A DNA stretch of 20,916 nucleotides from GCA-2719315 sp964448645 (GTDB lineage: Bacteria; Bacteroidota; Bacteroidia; Flavobacteriales; Flavobacteriaceae). Both the position numbers and the translations under genes were made by a program. Shown here piece by piece: positions 8,649-16,578 of this stretch; within the stretch, counting starts at the first letter, position 1, and each line of letters opens with the position of its first letter. The notes beneath the pieces are model-generated. The model was not told the origin of the DNA. It did no database searches and saw only the letters and a list, made by a program, of their open reading frames with translations. Location of the stretch: assembly GCA_964448645.1 (NCBI GenBank), contig CAYUZY010000018.1:1-20916 (forward strand), given 5' to 3'.

Positions 8649-10009
8649 CCCTTACGATATTCTTTATGTAAAAGTGCGTTAGCTTCTTTATTATTTGTGA
8701 ATTCGAATTTTTTTGAATCCCATTTTAATCTTTGGTCTTTAAGTCTAATAGCAATCATTCCAAGTAGTGCCATTTCAGTTAGTGGTCCTCCATATTCAAA
8801 TGAAGAACTAGCAGGGATTCCATTTGGACCTTCTTTGCAAGCTCTAATCCAATCTTGCTCATGTCCTCCTTCTCTCCAATCACCATTAATTCTCGGAATT
8901 ACTTTGGGGGGTTGTTTGTAGGATAACATTTTTTCTTTAGGAATAATTTTTAATCCACTAGCTCCGTGAGAATTATGAATAATTTTCCCTTTATCACCAA
9001 TAATCATAGCTCCACTTAAAGTAAACTTATCAGTATCTTTAAATTCTTCAGGTATAGGAGGAAGAATTCTTCCGTCAGACCAAGTCAATTCTAATTCAGG
9101 GTGATTTCCTCTTTTTGGAAATTTCATTCTGACAATAGAGGCAGATGGATATGTTTGAGACTCAATTTCTGGAATCCAATGAGTGGATGTTGCTTGAATT
9201 TCTGAGGGAGCACCAAGTTCTAAAGCATAAAAAGAAGGATCAATAATATGACATCCCATATCTCCCATGGAACCAGTTCCAAAGTCAATCCAAGCTCTCC
9301 AAGAATTAGGATGATAACTGGGATGATAATTTCTATATTTTGCAGGACCTAACCATAGATCCCAATCAAGATCTTTTGGAATAGGAGGTTTTTCTTTAGG
9401 TTTTGCTTTAGCATCAAAAGTATCCCAAGCATTTCCTCCGACAGGACGATCAGTCCATGCATATACTTTCCTCACAGGCCCAATCGCTCCATCATCTATC
9501 CATTCTTTAAGCCTTCTTATTTCTTCTGAAGATCGACCCTGATTTCCCATTTGAGTTTGAACCTTATACTTTCTGGCAGTTTCACTTATGACTCTAGCTT
9601 CATAAACAGTATGGGTTAAAGGTTTTTGACAAAAAACATGTTTTCCAAGTTTAATAGCCATCATAGAAATAATAGCATGAGTATGATCAGGTGTAGCAAC
9701 GATTACGGCGTCAATATCTTTTTGAGTTTCAAGCATAACCCTGAAGTCTTTATAAACTTTTGCCTTGGGATATTTATTAAAAGTTTCAGCAGAGAGTTTA
9801 TGATCAACATCACAAAGAGCTACTATGTTTTCAGTTTCACAACTAGATAGATTTCCAGAACCCATTCCCCATTTTCTTACACCAACACCTGCTATATTTA
9901 ATTTATCACTTGGAGAAGTGTAACCTTTTCCTCCTAAAACATGTCTGGGTAAAATCATTATTGAAGGTATGATAATTGACTTTTTTAGAAACTTTCTTCT
10001 TGAACTCAT
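8636..10009 (-). CDS. Tat-exported Gfo/Idh/MocA family oxidoreductase
   Basis: A 457-residue NAD(P)-dependent sugar or cyclitol oxidoreductase. It begins with a textbook twin-arginine signal, SRRKFLKK (3-10), followed by a hydrophobic stretch, so it is probably exported folded to the periplasm with its nucleotide bound. The Rossmann start IAGVGVRKWGMG (39-50), ATPDHTH (105-111) and CQKPLTHT (127-134, where many relatives have EKP) are visible. The likely catalytic His254 lies in DMGCHIIDP. Tat-bearing members of this family include GH109-like enzymes that use NAD to cleave or oxidise sugars, but activity cannot be assigned here. It is the first gene of the carbohydrate operon. The C-terminus (HKEYRKGWSL) looks complete, so the overlap with the GH20 remnant has not shortened it noticeably. 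Confidence 0.9.
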   Translation of the reverse strand: MSSRRKFLKKSIIIPSIMILPRHVLGGKGYTSPSDKLNIAGVGVRKWGMGSGNLSSCETENIVALCDVDHKLSAETFNKYPKAKVYKDFRVMLETQKDIDAVIVATPDHTHAIISMMAIKLGKHVFCQKPLTHTVYEARVISETARKYKVQTQMGNQGRSSEEIRRLKEWIDDGAIGPVRKVYAWTDRPVGGNAWDTFDAKAKPKEKPPIPKDLDWDLWLGPAKYRNYHPSYHPNSWRAWIDFGTGSMGDMGCHIIDPSFYALELGAPSEIQATSTHWIPEIESQTYPSASIVRMKFPKRGNHPELELTWSDGRILPPIPEEFKDTDKFTLSGAMIIGDKGKIIHNSHGASGLKIIPKEKMLSYKQPPKVIPRINGDWREGGHEQDWIRACKEGPNGIPASSSFEYGGPLTEMALLGMIAIRLKDQRLKWDSKKFEFTNNKEANALLHKEYRKGWSL

Positions 10010-10044
10010 GGATTAGATTTTAATTATTAATATGATTAAATATA

Positions 10045-10073
10045 AATAAAAAAGCCCTTAAAAAAAGGGCTTT
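10045..10073 (-). terminator. Rho-independent terminator after the NTF2-like lipoprotein gene
   Basis: A perfect 9-base inverted repeat, AAAGCCCTT (10051-10059) and AAGGGCTTT (10065-10073), with a 5-base loop. On the minus strand the stem is followed by a T-rich tract (TTTTTTATTTATA), as expected downstream of the gene ending at 10094. It separates that gene from the carbohydrate operon. Confidence 0.85.
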
Positions 10074-10093
10074 AATTTAAAAAACAACAGATT

Positions 10094-10600
10094 TTATTCT
10101 GCATTCATTTTTTCTTGGTATAAGGCCATTTCTTTTTGAATAATTGTTGTATCAAAAAAACATTCTGTTCCAACGATTTTATCACCTTCCCACTGCCAAG
10201 CACAGTAGAATTTTAATTCATGTTTTTCGCCTGTAATTTTAGAAGTTGCAGACCATCCCGCCCATTGATTTGTAAAAACGCGATTGTTGTTATATTTCAT
10301 TGTTGTAACTGTAGGATTAACATGTTTGATGTCATTAAATAATTCTGAATGAAAATTATATCCTTGGATAATTTCATTAGTCGTATATTTTGCATCATTA
10401 ACTGTATGAATTCCATCTTCTGTGAAATATTCTTTCGCAATTTCAAAAGTTCCAGTTTCATAACCTTTTGCAAGTTTTTCAACAATTTTTGTTTTCGCAT
10501 CATTTTGATTTATAGTACCAGACCAAGGAGATGAATCTATAGGACTATTACAAGAAAAAAATATTGTTGAAAATATTATTAGTGTGATTAAATTTTTCAT
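10094..10600 (-). CDS. NTF2-like (SnoaL/DUF4440-type) lipoprotein
   Basis: A 168-residue protein with a lipoprotein signal (lipobox FFSC, Cys17). The mature part has the layout of a small NTF2-like cone fold: a helical start (KIVEKLAKGYETGTFEIAKE), then YFTEDGIHTVNDAKY, then beta strands with QWAGWSATSKITG and ELKFYCAWQWEGDKIVGTE. Such proteins bind small hydrophobic or sugar-like ligands or act as isomerases, and no catalytic residue can be named here. The gene starts 45 bases after the ion-channel gene on the same strand and ends at a strong hairpin terminator, so it could be co-transcribed with the channel. I see no convincing promoter of its own. Confidence 0.75.
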   Translation of the reverse strand: MKNLITLIIFSTIFFSCNSPIDSSPWSGTINQNDAKTKIVEKLAKGYETGTFEIAKEYFTEDGIHTVNDAKYTTNEIIQGYNFHSELFNDIKHVNPTVTTMKYNNNRVFTNQWAGWSATSKITGEKHELKFYCAWQWEGDKIVGTECFFDTTIIQKEMALYQEKMNAE

Positions 10601-10645
10601 TTTAAATTGATTTATTTTATTAAATATAATTTTTTTAAAGTTATT

Positions 10646-11935
10646 TTACCAAATAACTATTAAAGTATTTAAAATAATAAAAGTGACTCCTGAAAAAATC
10701 ATAGCAATTTTATTATTTTCTAATAATCCAAAATTAATTTTTTTATTGTTTTGAACTATAACTATTAAGACATTAACTATTAATAAAAGTAATATCATAT
10801 TATTTATCATATCTGCTTTAGTCAGAATTTGAACACTTGGAATTGTAGATTCAACAAAATATCTATTACCTATTGCTCCAAATATTGCACCAACTGTTAG
10901 ACTTATTCTGGACTCAAATTCTTTTCTTGGGATTAGGAAAACAATCCATGAAATTATAAAAGAGAGAATTGAACCTAAAAATAATTTTATAAACAGCCAT
11001 GAACCTTGTCTGGAAATTATTATTTCGAAATTACCTATAGGATAAACTATCATTCTTAATGGTTGTTGAGTAAATGTGCCACTAGATCGATAAGATTTAA
11101 AAAAATTAATTTCATCTATTTTATAACCATCTTTAAGACCAATCATTTCTTTATTAAAACTAGCAGGGTATCTCTTTGATTCATATAAACTAATTATAGA
11201 AGAATCTTGTTCAGCTATAAAACGTATTATAATTTTTTGTTTATCGAAAGGATAATTTCTTAAATCCCAATTATGATAAAAACTATTTTCGACACTTGAT
11301 GAATATTGTGAACCTCCAACAGTAGGATTGAAAAAATCTAATTTTAAATTGCTAATTTTAGTTTGGTCAGAAGAGATATAATCAAGATTAATTATTTTTC
11401 TTAAATCAGTAATGTCAGATTCTTGATTATAAAAGGTTTTGTAAATAGTATCATATTTTGAATATACTGCATATTCAAATTTCGAAAAAAACTGACTGTT
11501 TTTTGTTTCAAAATCATAAATATCATTAAAAATCAACTCGAGATCAACTTTAATAGGATAATTTAAAGTATCAAGATTTGATAACTTTAAATATGGAAAA
11601 AAAAACCCAGATCTATTATGATCAACTCCTGATATTTTTTTTGCATATTCGTTATCAAAAACTGCACCTAAGGAGTCTTTTAAATAAAAACTTTTAATAC
11701 GTCCTCTAGCATAATATAGATTTGGATCATTGGGAAATTTTTTGATACCTTCTTCAAGATTTCTTAGAGCCCCTTCTAAGTCTCCTTTACGAACTTTATC
11801 GAAACTCTTAGAAATTATTTCAAACTTAGGACTCTCAAAATAATTTTTTTCTTCTTGCCCATAAATATGAATGGATGAAGAAAAAACAAGAAGACCTAGC
11901 TGAATTCTTATAAAACATTTTTTAAGTTTTTTCAT
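10646..11935 (-). CDS. Pentameric ligand-gated ion channel homologue with N-terminal TPR segment
   Basis: A 429-residue protein in the Cys-loop receptor superfamily. A signal peptide (about 1-26, ending IYG before QEE) is followed by a TPR-like helical pair (about 44-102), a beta-rich extracellular ligand-binding region (about 125-308) and four membrane spans (about 313-335, 344-362, 374-395, 408-428). The Pro-loop NYPFDKQ (227-233) is diagnostic. The M2 segment aligns without gaps to GLIC from memory: Glu341 at -2', Ser345 at 2', Phe352 at the 9' gate, and VESTIP in the M2-M3 loop. Glu at -2' suggests a cation channel by analogy. The TPR segment is unusual. It is divergent from the THX gene. 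Ligand and physiological role are unknown. Confidence 0.8.
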   Translation of the reverse strand: MKKLKKCFIRIQLGLLVFSSSIHIYGQEEKNYFESPKFEIISKSFDKVRKGDLEGALRNLEEGIKKFPNDPNLYYARGRIKSFYLKDSLGAVFDNEYAKKISGVDHNRSGFFFPYLKLSNLDTLNYPIKVDLELIFNDIYDFETKNSQFFSKFEYAVYSKYDTIYKTFYNQESDITDLRKIINLDYISSDQTKISNLKLDFFNPTVGGSQYSSSVENSFYHNWDLRNYPFDKQKIIIRFIAEQDSSIISLYESKRYPASFNKEMIGLKDGYKIDEINFFKSYRSSGTFTQQPLRMIVYPIGNFEIIISRQGSWLFIKLFLGSILSFIISWIVFLIPRKEFESRISLTVGAIFGAIGNRYFVESTIPSVQILTKADMINNMILLLLIVNVLIVIVQNNKKINFGLLENNKIAMIFSGVTFIILNTLIVIW

Positions 11936-11997
11936 ATAAGTTAAAAATAGAAAATATTTTAAAAGTATTAATTAATCGGATTTTATATATTTATAAT

Positions 11998-12094
11998 ATG
12001 GGAAAAGGAGATAAAAAAACAAAAAGAGGAAANNNNNNNNNNCGTTAATAAATCATTTGGAGTAAGACGACTTAGAAAAAAGAAAAGTAAATAA
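11998..12094 (+). CDS. 30S ribosomal protein THX (interrupted by assembly gap)
   Basis: The only plus-strand gene in the window. It reads MGKGDKKTKRGK from 11998, then the 10-N gap, then VNKSFGVRRLRKKKSK and TAA at 12092-12094. This is the tiny, very basic THX protein of the small subunit, which usually begins MGKGDKKT and contains GVRRPRKK. The two halves are in different frames if the Ns count as 10 bases; a missing length divisible by 3 would join them, so the N run is best seen as a placeholder rather than a real frameshift. A product of about 30-35 residues is expected. It converges with the 43-residue peptide gene, whose stop lies 12 bases away. Confidence 0.85.
12033..12042. other. Assembly gap (10 Ns)
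   Basis: Ten consecutive N characters fall inside the THX gene. The coding frames on either side do not agree with a 10-base gap, so its length is probably nominal. Confidence 0.95.
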
Positions 12095-12106
12095 TTATAT
12101 AGGTTT

Positions 12107-12238
12107 TTATTTAATAAAATAAATAATTAAACCTCCTATAATAAAACCTTCCATAAAGAATATCCAAAGTAATCCATAATCTGATACTCCAAAACTTTTT
12201 TGAAATTGCTTAACAATTTCTTTGTGCCATTCTAACAT
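12107..12238 (-). CDS. Small single-span membrane protein, 43 residues
   Basis: A 43-residue peptide from ATG at 12238 to TAA at 12107-12109. The first half is polar and probably an amphipathic helix (MLEWHKEIVKQFQKSFGVS); the second half is one hydrophobic span (about 22-42, with LLWIFF and IIGGLIIYFI) ending in Lys. It starts 7 bases after the stop of the 24-residue peptide gene, on the same strand as metH and close behind it, so it is probably the last gene of that operon. I do not recognise a family. Its size and layout are like small accessory subunits of membrane complexes, but nothing in the sequence names a partner. Confidence 0.55.
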   Translation of the reverse strand: MLEWHKEIVKQFQKSFGVSDYGLLWIFFMEGFIIGGLIIYFIK

Positions 12239-12245
12239 ATAATTT

Positions 12246-12320
12246 TTATATTATTCCTAATGATAAACTTATCGCTAAGATAACTAAACAAATATTTACA
12301 AGTTTCTGAACAAAATCCAT
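12246..12320 (-). CDS. Tiny membrane peptide, 24 residues
   Basis: A 24-residue reading frame, ATG at 12320 to TAA at 12246-12248. It encodes MDFVQKL followed by a hydrophobic stretch (VNICLVILAISLSLGII) long enough to cross a membrane once. It begins 24 bases after the metH stop and ends 7 bases before the next small gene. The tight spacing and the hydrophobic composition in both small frames support real genes, but a frame this short could be chance in AT-rich DNA. Confidence 0.4.
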   Translation of the reverse strand: MDFVQKLVNICLVILAISLSLGII

Positions 12321-12344
12321 CGTTATCTTTTAAGAAAAAAGAAT

Positions 12345-15023
12345 TTAAATATCGTTTATGTTTGGATTGAGCCATTTTTTTGCTGTTTTTAGGTCTATAT
12401 TTCTTCTTTGAGCATAATCTTTAACTTGGTCAATATCTATTTTGCCTAATCCAAAATATTTGGATTCAATATTTGAAAAATAATATCCAGAAATTGATGC
12501 TGCAGGCCACATAGCTAAATTTTCAGTAAGTTTTACTCCGATTTTTTCTTCAACATTAAGGATTTTCCAAATAGTTTTCTTTTCTAAATGATCAGGACAT
12601 GCTGGATAACCAGGAGCTGGTCTTATTCCTTGATATTTTTCTTTAATCAGATCTTCATTTGTGGTTTTTTCATTTTTATTATATCCCCAATACTTTGTTC
12701 TTATAAGTTTGTGAAGATACTCAGCAAAAGCTTCAGCTAGTCTATCAGCAATTGCTTTTGCCATTATACTGTTATAGTCATCATTATTTTTTTCATAAGT
12801 TGAACATAATTCATCACAGCCAAATCCACTTGATACAGAAAATAAACCTATATAATCTTTAATGTTAGAATTTTTAGGAGCTATATAGTCAGATAATGCT
12901 ATATTGGGCACACCATCTCGTTTTTTAGATTGTTGCCTTAGAGTAATTAATTTATCCAATACTTTAGTTCTATCTTCATTAGCATATAATTCTATATCAT
13001 CATCATTTATTGAATTAGCAGGAAATAATCCAAAAATTCCTTTTGCTTTGAACAATTTTTCATTTATGATCTTATCAAGAATAATATTTGCATCATTAAA
13101 TAATTGTTTAGCCTGTTTTCCATTAATTTCGTTTTTAAAAATATCAGGATATAATCCATGAAGATTCCACGATCTAAAAAATTGAGTCCAGTCAATATAT
13201 CTTTTTAATATATTTAAATCCTCAATATTTATTTTATTAATTCCTAATTTCAATGGCTTATAAGTTTTAATTTTTTTCCAATCAATCTTATGTTTATTTT
13301 TTCGAGCATCTGTTAAAGAAATAAATCTTTTTTCGGTTTTTTTGTTTAAAAACCTTTCTCTTATTGTTTCATATTCATCTTTTATTTCTTTTTTAAAATG
13401 AGCTTTATTCTTATTTAGCAGATTAGAAGCAACTGGGACGGCTTTTGAAGCATCATTTACATGAATTACGCATCCACTATATTCAGGTTCTATTTTAACC
13501 GCAGTATGAGTTTTAGATGTTGTCGCTCCTCCAATTAAAACAGGGATTTTTAATTTTCTTTTTTCAAGTTCTTTAGCCAAAAAAACCATTTCATCTAGTG
13601 AGGGTGTAATTAAGCCACTTAATCCTATAATATCAACATTTTCTTTTATAGCAGTATTTATAATTTTTTCAGGGGGAACCATAACTCCAAGATCTATAAT
13701 TTCAAAATTGTTACAGCCAAGGACTACTCCAACAATATTTTTACCTATATCATGAACATCCCCCTTTACTGTTGCCATTAAAATTTTTCCAGCTGACCTT
13801 CTTTCTGAATCTTTTTCAGACTCAATAAAAGGAATTAAGTGGGCAACAGCTTTTTTCATTACTCTAGCTGATTTTACCACTTGAGGCAAAAACATTTTTC
13901 CTTCACCAAAAAGATCTCCTACAACATTCATTCCGTTCATAAGAAATTTTTCAATCACAATTAAAGCCCTTTTTTCTTTATTTCTAGCCTCTTCAGTATC
14001 TTCAACTATATATTTATCAATACCCTTTACAAGAGAATGAGTAATTCTATTCTGCAAATTATCTTTTCTCCATTCTTCTTTTTTTATTGATGAAGTATTT
14101 TTTGTTTGAGAAAGGGTTTCAGCATAGTTTAATAATCTTTCAGTTGAATCCTCTTTTCTGTTAAGTATAACATCTTCTACATATTCTAATAATTTTTTAG
14201 GGATTTCATCATAAACTTCAAGCATAGTAGGATTAACAATACCCATTTTCATTCCATTTTTTATAGCATGATAGAGAAAAACAGAATGCATTGCTTCTCT
14301 AACTTTATTATTTCCTCTAAATGAAAAAGAAACATTACTAACTCCACCACTAACATTTACATAAGGTAAATTATTTGTTATCCATTTAGTTGCTTTAAAA
14401 AAATCAACTGCATATGTTTTATGATCATCAATTCCTGTAGCTACAGGAAAAATATTAGGATCAAAAATTATGTCCTCAGGATTAAAGTTGACTTTTTTTA
14501 TTAGAATTTCATATGATCTTTTACAAACATCTATTCTTCTTTTATAAGTATCAGCTTGACCCATCTCATCAAAGGCCATAATTATAACGGCAGCACCAAA
14601 TTTTTTTATTGTATTAGCTTGATTTATAAAAATATTTTCACCTTCTTTTAAGCTAATTGAATTTACTACACATTTGCCTTGGGCAACTTTTAAACCAGCT
14701 TCAATTATTTCCCATTTAGAGCTGTCAATCATAATTGGAATTTTAGCAATATCTGGCTCAGCTTGAATTAAATTCAAAAATTTAACCATAGCTTCTTTAC
14801 CATCAATCATACCCTCATCCATATTTACATCAAGAATTTGCGCACCTCCTTCTACTTGATCTCTAGCAATTTCAACGGCCTGCTCATATTTATTTTCTTT
14901 TATTAACTTTAAGAACTTTCTAGAACCAGTAACATTTGTTCTTTCACCAACATTTACAAAATTTAAATTTGATCTTAATTCAAATGGTTCTAATCCACTA
15001 AGAGTAAGTATTCTTTTAGACAT
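12345..15023 (-). CDS. metH: Methionine synthase, C-terminal half (folate, cobalamin and activation domains)
   Basis: An 892-residue protein carrying the last three modules of B12-dependent methionine synthase. The folate-binding barrel (about 18-280) contains NVGERTNVTGSRKF. The cobalamin cap and Rossmann domain (about 320-540) contain DVHDIG with the cobalt ligand His424. The AdoMet reactivation domain (about 560-892) contains RPAPGYPACPDH (801-812). Added to the upstream 332-residue half, the total of 1224 residues matches single-chain MetH, and these motifs fall at nearly the expected combined positions. The ATG overlaps the end of the N-terminal gene by 8 bases, so production of the halves is probably coupled. 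This split is common in Flavobacteriia. No metF follows here; two tiny membrane-peptide genes do. Confidence 0.97.
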   Translation of the reverse strand: MSKRILTLSGLEPFELRSNLNFVNVGERTNVTGSRKFLKLIKENKYEQAVEIARDQVEGGAQILDVNMDEGMIDGKEAMVKFLNLIQAEPDIAKIPIMIDSSKWEIIEAGLKVAQGKCVVNSISLKEGENIFINQANTIKKFGAAVIIMAFDEMGQADTYKRRIDVCKRSYEILIKKVNFNPEDIIFDPNIFPVATGIDDHKTYAVDFFKATKWITNNLPYVNVSGGVSNVSFSFRGNNKVREAMHSVFLYHAIKNGMKMGIVNPTMLEVYDEIPKKLLEYVEDVILNRKEDSTERLLNYAETLSQTKNTSSIKKEEWRKDNLQNRITHSLVKGIDKYIVEDTEEARNKEKRALIVIEKFLMNGMNVVGDLFGEGKMFLPQVVKSARVMKKAVAHLIPFIESEKDSERRSAGKILMATVKGDVHDIGKNIVGVVLGCNNFEIIDLGVMVPPEKIINTAIKENVDIIGLSGLITPSLDEMVFLAKELEKRKLKIPVLIGGATTSKTHTAVKIEPEYSGCVIHVNDASKAVPVASNLLNKNKAHFKKEIKDEYETIRERFLNKKTEKRFISLTDARKNKHKIDWKKIKTYKPLKLGINKINIEDLNILKRYIDWTQFFRSWNLHGLYPDIFKNEINGKQAKQLFNDANIILDKIINEKLFKAKGIFGLFPANSINDDDIELYANEDRTKVLDKLITLRQQSKKRDGVPNIALSDYIAPKNSNIKDYIGLFSVSSGFGCDELCSTYEKNNDDYNSIMAKAIADRLAEAFAEYLHKLIRTKYWGYNKNEKTTNEDLIKEKYQGIRPAPGYPACPDHLEKKTIWKILNVEEKIGVKLTENLAMWPAASISGYYFSNIESKYFGLGKIDIDQVKDYAQRRNIDLKTAKKWLNPNINDI

Positions 15024-16014
15024 TTTTTATTTTTCTAGGAGAGTAGCTTTTTGTCAATTTATAGATCTCTTTTATATGTTTTTCGTTAGTTCCACAACAA
15101 CCACCTATAATATTTACTAGATTATCATCTAAATAATTTTTTATTTGAAAAGACATTTCTTCAGGAGTTTGATCATACTCACCAAAAGCATTTGGCAATC
15201 CAGCATTTGGATGAGCAGATGTGTAAAAAGAAGTATTTTTACTTAGTGTTTTCATATAGGGAATTAATTGCTCAGCTCCTAAAGCACAATTAAACCCAAT
15301 ACTTAAAAGGGGCATATGAGACAAGGAATAAAGGAAGGCCTTTACAGTTTGCCCAGACAAGGTCCTACCACTTTGATCAGTTATTGTACCACTGACCATT
15401 ATTGGGATTTCTAAATTATTTTTAGTTAAATATGTATCTATTGCATATAGAGCAGCTTTTGCATTTAGAGTATCAAAGATAGTTTCTACTAGTAAAATAT
15501 CAACACCTCCTTCTATCAGGCCTTTTATTTGTTCAGAGTATGATAACACTAACTCATCAAATGTTATTGCTCTATAACCAGGGTCATTGACATCAGGAGA
15601 AATAGAAGCAGTTTTATTAGTAGGCCCTATAGATCCAGCAACAAATCTTGGTTTGTTTATATTTTGATTAGTATATTCTATGGTTAGGTTTTTAGCGATT
15701 TTTGCTGATTCAAAATTTAGCTCGTAAACTAATTTTTCCATTTTATAGTCTGCCATTGCAATAGATGTTGATGAAAAAGTATTTGTTTCAATTATATCAG
15801 CTCCAGCATCAAGATATTTTCTGTGAATTTCAGAGATTAATTTTGGTTGTGTAATTGACAATAAATCGTTATTACCTTTTAAAGGATTTTTTAAATTTTT
15901 AAATCTTTCCCCTCTATAGTCTTTCTCGTCAAGATTATAGTTTTGAATCATAGTTCCCATTGCTCCATCTAGAACTAAAATTTTGTTTTCAAGTGCATTA
16001 ATAAGACTTTTCAT
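15016..16014 (-). CDS. metH: Methionine synthase, N-terminal half (homocysteine S-methyltransferase domain)
   Basis: A 332-residue homocysteine-binding barrel that carries out the zinc-activated transfer of methyl from methylcobalamin to homocysteine, working with the protein encoded next. The start LVLDGAMGTMIQ is typical. The three zinc ligands are Cys243 (GFNCALG) and Cys306-Cys307 (GGCCGT); their 63-residue spacing matches E. coli MetH. The gene begins 4 bases after the DUF6580-like membrane protein gene and overlaps the C-terminal half by 8 bases. Alone it could also serve as a generic homocysteine methyltransferase, but the partner gene makes the split-MetH reading secure. Confidence 0.96.
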   Translation of the reverse strand: MKSLINALENKILVLDGAMGTMIQNYNLDEKDYRGERFKNLKNPLKGNNDLLSITQPKLISEIHRKYLDAGADIIETNTFSSTSIAMADYKMEKLVYELNFESAKIAKNLTIEYTNQNINKPRFVAGSIGPTNKTASISPDVNDPGYRAITFDELVLSYSEQIKGLIEGGVDILLVETIFDTLNAKAALYAIDTYLTKNNLEIPIMVSGTITDQSGRTLSGQTVKAFLYSLSHMPLLSIGFNCALGAEQLIPYMKTLSKNTSFYTSAHPNAGLPNAFGEYDQTPEEMSFQIKNYLDDNLVNIIGGCCGTNEKHIKEIYKLTKSYSPRKIKNV

Positions 16015-16018
16015 AAAA

Positions 16019-16573
16019 TCACTTAATTATCAAAGATTTTTTTGATTTAAAAAATTCAGCAATTCCAAAAAGCAAGAAAGAATAAAAAAGAAATCCTAGT
16101 AGAGTGCCTTTATAAAAAGGAATAGCTAGGGTATAACATGCTATTAAACCAAATAAATCTTTAGAATACATAGATTCAGAAATCCATACTCCGAAATTAG
16201 TTATAATGAAAAAAACTAAACTAGATGCGATAGTAGAAATTAAAAGTTTTTTAAAATTAAATTTCTTTAAACTAAAAATTCCTATTAGTATTATTAATAT
16301 AAAGCTTGAATATTGCCATAAAAAACCAGAGTAAATCAGAGTAAATTTTTCAAAATAATTACTTAAAAACAAATTATTAATAATTAAATCACTGATAAAA
16401 AGGGAAGAGATTGGTATTAAAAAAGCATGAAATTTATTTTTAAAATATGCTCCACCAAATAAAGCAATGGCACCTATTGGAGTAAAATTTGGAATATGTG
16501 GAATTAATCTAGAAAAAGAAGCAATTAAGATTAGCAGGATAATTCCCCAGTACTTTAATTTTATTTTTTTCAT
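16019..16573 (-). CDS. DUF6580-like small integral membrane protein
   Basis: A 184-residue membrane protein with about five to six hydrophobic spans. The segment SRLIPHIPNFTPIGAIALFGGAYF followed by ISDLIINN resembles the DUF6580 family, whose layout recalls the substrate-binding (S) components of ECF vitamin transporters; that likeness is my inference. The ATG at 16573 is preferred over an in-frame TTG at 16585, since it leaves a 5-base gap after the QueF-like gene instead of an overlap. The stop lies 4 bases before metH. Placement next to a B12-dependent enzyme and a deazapurine-type enzyme suggests uptake of a cofactor or its precursor, but no ligand can be named and no ECF energising module is in view. 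Confidence 0.7.
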   Translation of the reverse strand: MKKIKLKYWGIILLILIASFSRLIPHIPNFTPIGAIALFGGAYFKNKFHAFLIPISSLFISDLIINNLFLSNYFEKFTLIYSGFLWQYSSFILIILIGIFSLKKFNFKKLLISTIASSLVFFIITNFGVWISESMYSKDLFGLIACYTLAIPFYKGTLLGFLFYSFLLFGIAEFFKSKKSLIIK

Positions 16574-16578
16574 GATAA

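Noticed and set aside
12345..16014. Methionine synthase appearing as two genes, as if broken by a frameshift
   Set aside because: The halves divide exactly at a domain border, both have good ATG starts, they overlap by 8 bases and all catalytic motifs are kept. This split is a normal state in Flavobacteriia.
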